Source: JAGLQA01 sp023135565
Lineage (GTDB): Bacteria > Acidobacteriota > Aminicenantia > UBA2199
Assembly (NCBI GenBank): GCA_030639305.1
Contig: DAOWCY010000026.1
Location: 1 to 49,922 of the forward strand
Reading direction: 5' to 3'
DNA: 49,922 bases
The notes beneath the pieces were generated by a model. That model was not told the DNA's origin. It saw only the letters and a program-made list of their open reading frames with translations, and made no database searches. The translations under genes were made by a program, and so were the position numbers. Shown here one piece after another: positions 1 through 9,572 of this stretch. Each line of letters begins with the position of its first letter. The first letter of the stretch is position 1.

Positions 1-900
1 GAGTTTAACCGGTTATACGAAAGTTTCCGGCAGGGCCGGGAAGAGGAGTCGCTGCCCCTAACTTTGCAATACAAGGACTTTGCCTCCTGGCATAATGGTT
101 GGTTAGAGGATGCGCCGGGCCGGGAAGCCCATCTTTTTTGGCAGGAGAAACTGGCCGGGGGCGTACCGGTGCTGCAATTACCGGCGGATCGGCCCCAGGG
201 CCGGGAGGACAACAGCGGCGCTGTTTACCGGTGCTGGATAGGCAGCGATATTACAGCTTTATTAAAAAAAATAGCCGAAACCCATAATACTACACTATTT
301 GCAGTAATGTTTTCTCTATATTTATTGTTTTTATACCGGGTTTCCGGGCAGCAGGACGTCTCCTGTTCCATTATTTCCGCCGGTAGGGATCATCCTTCCC
401 TGCACGGCATTATCGGTTTTTTTGTCAACAGCCTGATCTTTAAAACCCGGGTAAAAAAACAGCACTCTTTTGTTGATTTCCTTGGTTTTGTTAACCGGGA
501 TGTAATCGAGACCCTGCGGCATCAAACTTATCCCTTAGAACCGGTATGTGAAGAATTAGGCATTAGATACCCCGATATACCCGCGTCCATCAATATGATA
601 AATCTCGGCGATACGGCGCTCTCCGGGCAGTTGGAGTCTTTTGCGCCCTATCACATCGAACAGGCCCAGGATGTTAAATTCGAAATCGAAGCCTATATAA
701 CCGAATACAGCGACGGCATCGACATGTACTGGGCTTACAAAAAAAATATGTTCGAACCTGCCACTATCACACATATGGTAGATTTATACATCGAACTGTC
801 GGAGTTTTTCGGCAGCAGTCCCGGCAGCACTCTCGAAGAGTATCTTTCCGCGGGAAAAAAGCATAAGGCCGGGAGATTTAAGAAGAAAAAAAGAAGGTAA
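1..900 (+). CDS. NRPS, C-terminal part of a condensation domain (5' end outside the window)
   Basis: The frame is open from base 1, so this is the 3' end of a longer gene. What is visible is the second half of a condensation (C) domain: an LQYKDFASW segment, a FWQEKLAG segment, the LPADRP motif and the IIGFFVNSL motif. The HHxxxDG catalytic motif would lie upstream of the window. C domains join the upstream peptidyl thioester to the downstream aminoacyl thioester. After the C domain comes a short linker ending in a Lys/Arg-rich tail (KKHKAGRFKKKKRR), then the stop at 898-900. The next gene starts at 903 and opens directly with an adenylation domain, so the C-A pair that normally shares one polypeptide is split between two proteins. 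NRPS identity is certain; the substrate is not visible. Confidence 0.95.
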   Translation, partial: EFNRLYESFRQGREEESLPLTLQYKDFASWHNGWLEDAPGREAHLFWQEKLAGGVPVLQLPADRPQGREDNSGAVYRCWIGSDITALLKKIAETHNTTLFAVMFSLYLLFLYRVSGQQDVSCSIISAGRDHPSLHGIIGFFVNSLIFKTRVKKQHSFVDFLGFVNRDVIETLRHQTYPLEPVCEELGIRYPDIPASINMINLGDTALSGQLESFAPYHIEQAQDVKFEIEAYITEYSDGIDMYWAYKKNMFEPATITHMVDLYIELSEFFGSSPGSTLEEYLSAGKKHKAGRFKKKKRR

Positions 901-902
901 AA

Positions 903-3900
903 ATGCTGGCACGAAAATTTGAAGAACAGGTAAAGAAAATCCCGCACAAGTTGGCGGTAAAAACAATTGAAAGAGAGTATACCTACTTAGAATTGAACCG
1001 CTGCGCCAATGGTATTGCCCACCGGGTAACAGCGGCCGCGGCCGGTGGAACAGCGGCCCTGCTGTTTGAACACGGCGTTCATATGATCGCTGCCATATTA
1101 GGCTCTTTGAAAGCAGGGAAAGTCTATGTGCCCCTTTCAGCCGATTATCCGGCGGATCGTCTCTCTTACATGTTATCCGACTCGGGAGCGGCCATCCTGC
1201 TAACCGATACCCTTAATCTACCCCTGGCGCAAAAATTAAGCCGGGCAAACGATATCCCTTTAGTAAATATCGACAGCGGCGGTTCGCCGCCGGGTGAAGA
1301 TGAAAACGACCCGGTACGTGATATTACAGCGGATAAACCCGCTTATATATTGTACACCTCCGGTTCTACCGGCCGGCCCAAAGGGGTGCTGCAAACTCAT
1401 GAAAACGCCGACTATTATAACCGCAGTTGGGTGCGTGTATTCTCTATTACTTCTTCAGACCGGATGACCCTTTTTTCTTCTTTTTGTCATGATGGTTCCG
1501 TGCAGGACATGTACAGCGCGCTGTACAGCGGTGCCGCCCTCTTCCCCGTTAATATGAAAAAACCGGGAATACCGGTGGAGTTGTCCGAATTTTTACTGGC
1601 TGAGAGAATCACCATCTGGCATTCCGTGCCCTCGCTATTTACCTTTTTTGCCAATACTCTCGACGGCGGCGAATCTTTACCCGATCTACGTTTTATACTG
1701 TTAGGCGGAGAGGCGGTACGGGAACATGAGGTGGAAATGTGTAACAAATATTTTCCTCATTCTAAGCTGGCCAACGTATATGGCCAGACTGAATCCTCGG
1801 TCAACTCCATTCATATATTCCCGGAGGGCGGCAAGTATAAAAAACCGCTGTTAGGCACACCCCTGGATAAAACCCGGCTTTTTGTAGTCGATGAGGACGG
1901 CGATCCTGTAAAGACATTGCAGACCGGTGAAATCCTGGTGGCCTGCCCGCACATTTCCCCCGGGTACTGGAAAAATCAGGCTGCCACCGAGGAGGTTTTC
2001 GACCAGGATGAAGAATTGGGAAGAATCTACTGGAGCGGTGATTTAGGACGCCTGTTAATGGACGGCGGCATCGAATTTTTAGGGCGCGGAGATGCCCAGG
2101 TGAAAATCAGGGGATTTCGCGTGGAATTAGGAGAAATCGAGACCTGGTTGATGAAACATGAAAGTGTCCGGGAAGCAGTGGTGGTGATGAAAGAACGCCC
2201 GGGAGATAAAGGCGTGCCGGGGGATAAATACCTCTGCGCTTATGTAGTGAGCGCAGGTGGTGACGCCGCATCTTCAGTCTTCCCTCATGCAGCAGAACTG
2301 CAAGCTTTTCTCTCCCGTTTGCTGCCCGACTATATGGTGCCCGCTTATTTTGTCCAAATCGACAAAATGCCCCTGACTCCCACCAATAAAATAGATCGCA
2401 GAGCGCTGCCTGAACCTATTCTCGAGGCAGGAGAGGGTTTTGCCGCCCCGGTGGGCGAAGTAGAAGAAAAATTAGTGGAAACCTGGTCTGAAGTGTTAGG
2501 GTTGGAAAAAGACAAGATAAGCGTTTCCGGGAATTTTTTCGAATTAGGCGGTCATTCATTAAAAGCCCTGAGCATGATCTCCAAAACCCACCGGCAGTTC
2601 GATGTCAGGGTGCCTCTGCCTGAAGTGTTCCGGGATCCCACCATCAGGGCATTAGCCGGGTATATAAAAGCAGCGAAAAAAGAAGAGTATACAGCCATCG
2701 AACCGGCGCCGGAGAAGGACTGCTATGCCCTATCTTCCGCTCAAAAGCGACTGTTTATCCTGGAGCAGCAGGGCGGCCTGGGCACCGCTTATAACATGCC
2801 CGGCGCACTGCGGATAGCAGGCCCCATAAACAACGAAATACTGGAAAGGACACTCAGCGCTTTAATCGGCAGGCATGAAAGTTTCCGCACTTCCTTTCAT
2901 ATGCGCCGGGGTGAAGCGGTGCAGGAGATTGCCGCAGTTGTAGAGTTTAAGATAAAGCGATATGATCTGGGCAGCGGCGGCAGCGTCGAGCAGGCAGTAA
3001 ATGGATTTTTTCAGCCTTTCGAATTAAGCGCAGCGCCCCTGCTGCGAGCCGGTCTGATTACATTGTCGCCACGGGAACACATATTGTTATTCGATATGCA
3101 TCATATTATCTCGGACGGCATTTCCGTGGATATATTAATGCGGGAGTTTGTCGAACTGTATACCGGCATGGAACTCCCCGAACTGCGGGTGCAGTACAAA
3201 GATTTTTCCGAATGGCAGAACCGTTTTTTCGAAAGCCCGGCTTTCTTACAACAGGAAAAATACTGGCAGGAAGCCTTAAAAGGAGAATTGCCCCGGTTAC
3301 GAATGCCCTTAGATTTCGAAAGGCCCAAAAACCGGACGTTCAGCGGCAGTACCCTCTCTTTTGCAATCGAAAGTCAACTGATGGAGAAATTGGACCGGCT
3401 GGCCAGGGGACAAAAAGTCACCTTGAATATTTTGATGTTAAGTCTTTATTTTTTGCTTCTCAGCAAATACAGTGACCAGGAAGATATTATTGTAGGTTCA
3501 TTGGTAAGTGGCAGGAATCATGCGGATTTAGAAAACGTCATCGGTATGTTTGCTAATTTTCTGCCTATCAGGAGTCGCATTGACCCGGGGCGCACCTTCG
3601 GCGAATTTTTGGAAACTTCGCGGCAGGTCATCTTAGCCGCCTATGAGAACCAGGATTGTCCATTCGAAAGAATAATCGACCTGTTGGATTACCCCGTAGA
3701 TTTAGCCCGGAATCCTTTATTCGACACCATGGTGGTTTTTCATAACGAGTTTGATCCCACCATGCAGTTGGAAATCGACCGGTTGAAATTTTCCCCTTAT
3801 CCTTTGCCCGGCGCCACCTCCACGCTGGATTTTAAACTGGATATCCGTTTCGGTACAGGGAAAGAACTGCTCTGCCACCTGGAATACGATACCGGCCTAT

Positions 3901-6900
3901 TTAAAGCAGAGACCATGCAGCGTTTTATCGAGCATTTCCGGGTTTTAATAGACCTAACAGCGGAAGACCCTGATAGAAAGATTGCCGGGATCGAGATATT
4001 CTCTGAAAAGGAGGAAGCAGCATTGTCAGCCGGGAGGGAACTCGCTGCCCCCGCTCCCCGCAAAGCGCTGCCTTTAGTTGTCGGTGCTACATTTACCGCC
4101 GACCCGGTTAGAAACTATATTTTGTGGTGGGGGGAATCCTTCGGGCTGGAAATCGATCTTGTTTTCGCCCCTTACAACCAGGTATTCCGGGAATTATTGG
4201 ATGAAGAGAGCCGGACATCTACCAACAAGGGTATTAACCTGCTGCTGATCCGTTTCGAAGATTGGATTCGCGACTTAGAGGGGCCCGATGAAGAGAAGTA
4301 TGAAAAATTGGAACAGGATTTTGAAAACCTAACAAACATATTTAAAAATAAGAAAAAAACTGTCCCTTACCTAATCGGTTTATTCCCAATTGCGGAGTTT
4401 CTCTCTTTCAGCCCCCTGCTTAAAACGCACCTAACGGGCCTGTACCGGCGCTGGCGCAAAGTGCTGGAAGAGAGCGACAACACCTATGTGATCGACTTCA
4501 CTTCTCTAAAAGAACGTTATGCCGTGGAAGAAATTTTCGACCCCTTAACCGATAAAGAAGGCCACCTGCCTTTTACCGGTCAATTTTACGCAGCCATGGG
4601 GACCGCCGCTGCCAGGAAAATTTGCGCCTTAGACAGCAGTCCTTTTAAAGTAATCGTGCTGGATTGCGACAACACGTTGTGGCGGGGCATATGCGGTGAA
4701 GACGGGGCGGAAGGCGTGAAAATAGATGGCCCTTACCGGGCACTGCAGCAATTTATGCTCGATCGTTATGAAGAAGGTTTCCTGCTGGCATTGTGCAGCA
4801 AAAACAACGAAGCCGATGTCTGGGAAGTATTTGAGAAAAATCCCGGCATGGTTTTGCGGAAAGAGCATTTAGTAGGCTGGCGCATCAACTGGCAGCCCAA
4901 ATCGGGCAATCTAAAAGAACTGGCCGTCGAGTTAAACCTGGGCAGCGACAGTTTTATTTTCTTAGATGACAGCGGCGTGGAATGCACGGAAGTGAGCAGT
5001 CGTTGTCCCGAAGTATTAACCCTGCGACTACCCGGGAACCCGGAGAGTATCCCGCTGTTCTTAGCGCATACCTGGGCTTTCGATAAGTTAAAAGTAACCG
5101 GGGAAGACCGTTCGCGCACACAACTGTACCGGGCAGAGAAGAAGCGTAAAGAAGTAGAGCAGGAATCGCTTACTTTAGACGGTTTTTTAAAGGGATTAGA
5201 GCTTAAGATAAGCATGAATTTTATGGAACCGGGCCAGGTAGAGCGGGTATCCCAGTTGACCCGGCGCACCAACCAGTTTAATTTGAGCACCATCCGCCGC
5301 CGGGAAGAGGAGATATTGGAACTGGTAAAAGAGCCGGGAATTCGCTGTTGGGTAATAGAAGTCAGCGACCGTTTCGGCGCTTATGGGCTGGTAGGCCTGG
5401 TGATTACAAAAGAGAAGCAGGAGAGTTTATTTGTCGATACTTTTTTGCTGAGCTGCCGGGTATTGGGCCGCGGGGTAGAAGAGGCGATTTTAGCCGGTCT
5501 AAGGAAATATTGTGAGGAGCGCCGGTTAGTCAAGTTAGAGGCCGATTATTATCCCACTAAGAAGAACAAGCCATTGTTTGAGTTTTTACAGGCTGAGTGG
5601 ATATTGGAAAAGGAGCATGGAGAAGAACGTACTACCTTTGTTTACCCCTTTGCGAAGATGTCGGAAGCCATCGAGTATGCGGATTTTTACTATTTAGAGA
5701 AGTTTGCCGCTGAAGCTCCCCGGCAGACCGTTGAGAAGAAGGCACCGCAGCCGGTGCAGGGCGCCGTGGACGCGGAGCAGCCTGGAGAAAATAAAGGGAA
5801 AGCCGCTCAGCCTGCGCTGTCACCGCCTGAGTGGGATGTGGGAGACGTAGAAACCTCCGGTTTACTGCACCGCCGCTATTTGCTTCCGCTGAAGAATTAC
5901 CGGGTCAAGTCCTTATTGGAATTGCCCACCCATAAGTTCGAAAAGGAAAAAATCTTTAGGAAGCAGTATGAACAGCCGCAAAATGAAACCCAGGGCAGGT
6001 TAGTTGAGATATGGGAAGAGATACTGCAGGAGGAGCGCATCGGGGTAAACGAGACTTTTTTCGAGTTGGGCGGCAATTCTCTCAAAGCCATGAGCCTGCT
6101 TTCCGGGATTCATAAAGAATTCAACGTGGAATTAACTTTAAAAGATGTATTCGATAACAAAACCGTCAGGGAGTTGAGCTGCATAATAGACAATGCCGGG
6201 GAAAGTGTCTATTCATCGATTGAAGCGGCTGAAAAGAGGGCCTTTTATCCTTTGTCATCGGCGCAGAAGAGGTTGTATGTGCTGCAGCAGTTGGATCCCG
6301 AAAGCAGGGTTTACAACATGCCGGCAGTGATGATCCTGGAAGGCAGCCCCGGGAAAGAAAAATTGTATGACACCTTTTGTAAAATGATCGAAAGGCATGA
6401 AGGTTTCAGGACATCTTTTCACATGTCGGCTGAGGAACCCGTACAGCAGGTACACGAAGCGGATGAAATCGAATTCGAAATAGAATATGTTGAGGATGCG
6501 GCGTCCCTGGCCGGTAAATCGCAGCCGTCTCTTTCCTCCGGCTCACATACGTCCGGTATGCCCAATGTGTCCCATTTAGCTCACCGGTTCATTCGTCCAT
6601 TTGATCTTTCCCGCGCCCCGCTGCTGCGGGTTGTGCTGGTAAAAATAGAAGATCGGAAACATATACTCATCGTAGACAGGCATCACATCGTTTATGACGG
6701 TTCTTCGTCAACCATGTTTTTCCGGGATTTTACGGCTTTATACAGCGGGTCGGGATTACCCCCCTTAGAACTACAGTACAAAGATTATGCCACCTGGCTG
6801 AGCAGTCCCGCGGTGTCGGAGGCAAAAAAGAAACAGGAAAGTTACTGGCAGGACATGTTCGCCGGGGAAGTTCCTGTTCTTAACTTGCCCTTAGATTATC

Positions 6901-9572
6901 CCAGGCCCGCTGTACAGGATTTTGCCGGTTCCAGGTACAGTTTTAGCCTGGGTGAAAAAGAGTCCGGTCTTTTAAAGGCCCTTGCCGAAGCAGAAGGCGT
7001 CACCCTTTTTATGCTGCTGCTTACTATTTTTAACGTGCTGCTTATGAAACTCAGCGGCCAGGAAGATATAGTCGTAGGCACCCCGGCAGCGGACAGGAGG
7101 TTTCCCGGTTTAGAGCAAGTCATCGGTATGTTTGTCAACACGTTGGCTGTACGGAACTACCCCCGGGGTGATAAGAGTTTCAGGGAATTTTTGTTTGAAG
7201 TGAAAGAGAGAACACTGTCGGCTTTTGGAAACCGGGAATACCCTTTTGAAGAGCTGGTAGAGCAGGTGGATGTCAAGCGGGATCTCAGCCGCAATCCCCT
7301 TTTCGACGTGATGTTCGGCATGCATAATTTTGCCGCTTACACAGGCGGGACAGAGGAATTAGAAGCAGGAGGTTTACAGTTAAAACCTTATCGATTTGAC
7401 CCGCGCACCTCGGTTTTCGACATATACATGGCCGCCGTGGAATCAGGGGACAGCCTGTTGTTTAATGTCGAATATCGTACGAAACTCTTTAAAGCGGAAA
7501 CCATCGAGAGATTCATGGGGTATTACCGAAAGATTGCCTGTTCCATATCCCATATCCTAAATAAAAACGTGAAGTTAGCCGATATCGAGATCATGCCAGA
7601 AACAGAGAAAAGGCAGGTATTGCTTGATTTTAACGACACCGAAGTGGATTATCCCCGGCACAAAACCATTCATGGGTTGTTCGAGCAGCAGGCAGCAAGC
7701 ACCCCGGATCACACAGCCATCGTCGGTCCCTTTTTTAGTGGCGGCCAGGTATCGCTCACTTATAAACAGTTAAACGAAAGCGCGCAAAATTTGGCCGGGA
7801 TATTGATAAGCAAAGGGGTAAAACCCGGCGTCATCGTCGGTCTGATGGTAGAACGTACAGTGGCGATGATGGTAGGCATAATGGGCATTTTGAAAACCGG
7901 CGGCACCTATTTGCCTATTGACCCGGTATATCCCCAGGTTAGGATCAAATACGTGCTCGATAGGAGCGGAGCATCTCTTTTGCTCACCCAGCAGGATTTG
8001 CTCGACTCTTTTGAACACTTCGAATTCGACAAAGAAGTCCTGGATATAAATGGCGAATACCTCTATGAAAGCGGCAAAAAGAAAGCGGCTGCCCGGTCTT
8101 CTGCTGCCGTGCAGCCCACCGGTCCGGCCTATGTGATCTACACCTCCGGTTCTACCGGGAATCCCAAAGGCGTCGCCATCGAGCATAGAAACGTGGTTAA
8201 TTTTGTGAAAGGCATGACAGAGCGGATCGATTTTGTTCCCGGCAAAAGCATCCTGGCCCTGACCACTATTTCTTTTGATATATTCGTATTGGAGACGCTG
8301 CTGCCCCTTATCGGCGGCATCAAAATTGTTTTGGCCGGGGAAACGGAGCAGAAAGACCCGCAAGCCATGGCCCGCATCATAAAAAAGAATAGGGTCGATA
8401 TGCTCCAGGTGACGCCGTCCAGGCTAAATTTATTATTGAACAGCGACGCAGAGTTGGCCTGCTTGCAGGGAATAACGGAAATTATGGTAGGCGGTGAAGC
8501 CTTCCCGGAGAAATTATTCGACAGCTTAAAGCAGAACTTCCGGGGCAGGATATTCAACATGTATGGCCCCACGGAAACCACTGTCTGGTCGGCGGTCAAA
8601 GACCTGACCGGGGTGGAGAAGATAAACATCGGCAGTCCTATTGCCAACACGCAGATATATATCGTTGATAAAAATAACCGCCTGCAGCCCCCGGGCATTG
8701 CCGGTGAACTGCTTATCGGCGGCGATGGCGTTGGCCGCGGTTACCTCAACAACCCGGAACTCACCGCCGAAAAATTCCAGCTTGATGTTTATAGGTCCGA
8801 TAAGTCCTATAAGACCTATAAAGCAGGCGAGGGTGCGGCGCCCCCACCAATTACTCTTTACCGTACCGGAGATTTGGCCCGCTGGCTTCCCGGAGGTGAG
8901 ATCGATTTCTTAGGGCGCTTAGACTACCAGGTTAAAATCCGCGGTTTCCGCATCGAGTTGGAGGAGATCGAAGACGCACTACAATCGTACCGTGAGAAAA
9001 AAATCATAAAAGAGGCAGTGGTAGTTGACAGGGCCGACAGTGACGGCGTTAAATACCTGATCGCCTATATGGTAGCAGCAGAAGAGATAACGGTTTCCGA
9101 ATTGAGGCGTTATCTTACCGGTAAATTGCCCGATTATATGATCCCCGCTCATTTTGCACAGGTTGAAAAAATCCCTTTAACGCCCAATGGGAAAATAGAC
9201 AGGCGGGCATTGGATAAATACGGCACAAAATTAGCAGGCGGAGCGATTTACGAGGAGCCTCGAAATGCCCTTGAAGAAAAAATTGCCGCAGTCTGGAAAG
9301 AAATACTTAACGTTGAAAAGGTGGGAATCCATGACAATTATTTTGAATTAGGGGGGAATTCGCTTAATATTATCAAAATCAACCGGGAATTACAGGAAGT
9401 TTTTCAAAAAGATATCCCGGTTGTAGCCATGTTCAGGTATACCACGGTTCATGCCCTGGCCGGTTTTTTAGGTGGTGAAGAGCAGGATATCCGTGACCGG
9501 AAGAGTGAAATGAAAAGAGGTAAAGCAAGCATCCATGCACTGCGAAAAAGAAAAGGAGGTAAAAATGGATGA
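903..9572 (+). CDS. NRPS A-PCP-C-FkbH/GNAT-PCP-C-A(Gly)-PCP
   Basis: A 2889-residue synthetase. Domains in order: A1 about 1-500 (A3 core YTSGSTGRPKG from Y151, A10 Lys496); PCP1 with Ppant Ser552; C1 about 597-1030 (HHIISDG from H733); an FkbH/HAD-IIIC domain about 1055-1480 (DxDxT motif D1254-T1258, Cys1264 in GICGEDG) followed by a GNAT-like part about 1480-1595; a linker; PCP2 with Ser1726; C2 about 1775-2215 (HHIVYDG from H1927); A2 about 2250-2770 (Y2413, Lys2764); PCP3 with Ser2820. Aligning by eye to the GrsA pocket positions, A2 reads D-I-L-Q-M-G-M-V-W, which closely matches the glycine code. A1 reads D-G-Q-H-L-G-V-V-N, which I do not recognise. FkbH proteins load a glyceryl (or related three-carbon) unit on a carrier protein, so PCP2 is probably charged this way, because its module has no A domain. 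ATG 903 lies 2 bp after the previous stop. The C-terminal tail is basic. Confidence 0.95.
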   Translation: MLARKFEEQVKKIPHKLAVKTIEREYTYLELNRCANGIAHRVTAAAAGGTAALLFEHGVHMIAAILGSLKAGKVYVPLSADYPADRLSYMLSDSGAAILLTDTLNLPLAQKLSRANDIPLVNIDSGGSPPGEDENDPVRDITADKPAYILYTSGSTGRPKGVLQTHENADYYNRSWVRVFSITSSDRMTLFSSFCHDGSVQDMYSALYSGAALFPVNMKKPGIPVELSEFLLAERITIWHSVPSLFTFFANTLDGGESLPDLRFILLGGEAVREHEVEMCNKYFPHSKLANVYGQTESSVNSIHIFPEGGKYKKPLLGTPLDKTRLFVVDEDGDPVKTLQTGEILVACPHISPGYWKNQAATEEVFDQDEELGRIYWSGDLGRLLMDGGIEFLGRGDAQVKIRGFRVELGEIETWLMKHESVREAVVVMKERPGDKGVPGDKYLCAYVVSAGGDAASSVFPHAAELQAFLSRLLPDYMVPAYFVQIDKMPLTPTNKIDRRALPEPILEAGEGFAAPVGEVEEKLVETWSEVLGLEKDKISVSGNFFELGGHSLKALSMISKTHRQFDVRVPLPEVFRDPTIRALAGYIKAAKKEEYTAIEPAPEKDCYALSSAQKRLFILEQQGGLGTAYNMPGALRIAGPINNEILERTLSALIGRHESFRTSFHMRRGEAVQEIAAVVEFKIKRYDLGSGGSVEQAVNGFFQPFELSAAPLLRAGLITLSPREHILLFDMHHIISDGISVDILMREFVELYTGMELPELRVQYKDFSEWQNRFFESPAFLQQEKYWQEALKGELPRLRMPLDFERPKNRTFSGSTLSFAIESQLMEKLDRLARGQKVTLNILMLSLYFLLLSKYSDQEDIIVGSLVSGRNHADLENVIGMFANFLPIRSRIDPGRTFGEFLETSRQVILAAYENQDCPFERIIDLLDYPVDLARNPLFDTMVVFHNEFDPTMQLEIDRLKFSPYPLPGATSTLDFKLDIRFGTGKELLCHLEYDTGLFKAETMQRFIEHFRVLIDLTAEDPDRKIAGIEIFSEKEEAALSAGRELAAPAPRKALPLVVGATFTADPVRNYILWWGESFGLEIDLVFAPYNQVFRELLDEESRTSTNKGINLLLIRFEDWIRDLEGPDEEKYEKLEQDFENLTNIFKNKKKTVPYLIGLFPIAEFLSFSPLLKTHLTGLYRRWRKVLEESDNTYVIDFTSLKERYAVEEIFDPLTDKEGHLPFTGQFYAAMGTAAARKICALDSSPFKVIVLDCDNTLWRGICGEDGAEGVKIDGPYRALQQFMLDRYEEGFLLALCSKNNEADVWEVFEKNPGMVLRKEHLVGWRINWQPKSGNLKELAVELNLGSDSFIFLDDSGVECTEVSSRCPEVLTLRLPGNPESIPLFLAHTWAFDKLKVTGEDRSRTQLYRAEKKRKEVEQESLTLDGFLKGLELKISMNFMEPGQVERVSQLTRRTNQFNLSTIRRREEEILELVKEPGIRCWVIEVSDRFGAYGLVGLVITKEKQESLFVDTFLLSCRVLGRGVEEAILAGLRKYCEERRLVKLEADYYPTKKNKPLFEFLQAEWILEKEHGEERTTFVYPFAKMSEAIEYADFYYLEKFAAEAPRQTVEKKAPQPVQGAVDAEQPGENKGKAAQPALSPPEWDVGDVETSGLLHRRYLLPLKNYRVKSLLELPTHKFEKEKIFRKQYEQPQNETQGRLVEIWEEILQEERIGVNETFFELGGNSLKAMSLLSGIHKEFNVELTLKDVFDNKTVRELSCIIDNAGESVYSSIEAAEKRAFYPLSSAQKRLYVLQQLDPESRVYNMPAVMILEGSPGKEKLYDTFCKMIERHEGFRTSFHMSAEEPVQQVHEADEIEFEIEYVEDAASLAGKSQPSLSSGSHTSGMPNVSHLAHRFIRPFDLSRAPLLRVVLVKIEDRKHILIVDRHHIVYDGSSSTMFFRDFTALYSGSGLPPLELQYKDYATWLSSPAVSEAKKKQESYWQDMFAGEVPVLNLPLDYPRPAVQDFAGSRYSFSLGEKESGLLKALAEAEGVTLFMLLLTIFNVLLMKLSGQEDIVVGTPAADRRFPGLEQVIGMFVNTLAVRNYPRGDKSFREFLFEVKERTLSAFGNREYPFEELVEQVDVKRDLSRNPLFDVMFGMHNFAAYTGGTEELEAGGLQLKPYRFDPRTSVFDIYMAAVESGDSLLFNVEYRTKLFKAETIERFMGYYRKIACSISHILNKNVKLADIEIMPETEKRQVLLDFNDTEVDYPRHKTIHGLFEQQAASTPDHTAIVGPFFSGGQVSLTYKQLNESAQNLAGILISKGVKPGVIVGLMVERTVAMMVGIMGILKTGGTYLPIDPVYPQVRIKYVLDRSGASLLLTQQDLLDSFEHFEFDKEVLDINGEYLYESGKKKAAARSSAAVQPTGPAYVIYTSGSTGNPKGVAIEHRNVVNFVKGMTERIDFVPGKSILALTTISFDIFVLETLLPLIGGIKIVLAGETEQKDPQAMARIIKKNRVDMLQVTPSRLNLLLNSDAELACLQGITEIMVGGEAFPEKLFDSLKQNFRGRIFNMYGPTETTVWSAVKDLTGVEKINIGSPIANTQIYIVDKNNRLQPPGIAGELLIGGDGVGRGYLNNPELTAEKFQLDVYRSDKSYKTYKAGEGAAPPPITLYRTGDLARWLPGGEIDFLGRLDYQVKIRGFRIELEEIEDALQSYREKKIIKEAVVVDRADSDGVKYLIAYMVAAEEITVSELRRYLTGKLPDYMIPAHFAQVEKIPLTPNGKIDRRALDKYGTKLAGGAIYEEPRNALEEKIAAVWKEILNVEKVGIHDNYFELGGNSLNIIKINRELQEVFQKDIPVVAMFRYTTVHALAGFLGGEEQDIRDRKSEMKRGKASIHALRKRKGGKNG
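8791..8826 (+). repeat. Four tandem 9-bp units inside the A2 domain
   Basis: ATAGGTCCG, ATAAGTCCT, ATAAGACCT and ATAAAGCAG follow each other at an exact 9-bp period, in frame. They encode a Tyr/Ser/Lys-rich insert in a surface loop between 'ELTAEKF' and the 'LYRTGDLARW' core of the second adenylation domain. The homologous A domain in the next gene has a different, proline-rich sequence at this point. This is a low-complexity insertion, not a CRISPR. Confidence 0.7.

Noticed and set aside
7770..8698. Long minus-strand frames opposite the A2 domain (about 190-200 codons), with similar ones at 4766-5293 and 14715-15248
   Set aside because: They are antisense to conserved A, FkbH and PKS/NRPS motifs, have no ribosome-binding sites and show the composition expected of shadow frames.
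9535..9564. Upstream in-frame start for the PKS-NRPS gene
   Set aside because: AAAGGAGG at 9552 is correctly placed for ATG 9565, and acidic MDETAA followed by GLEIAVIGM matches the start of the next KS protein.
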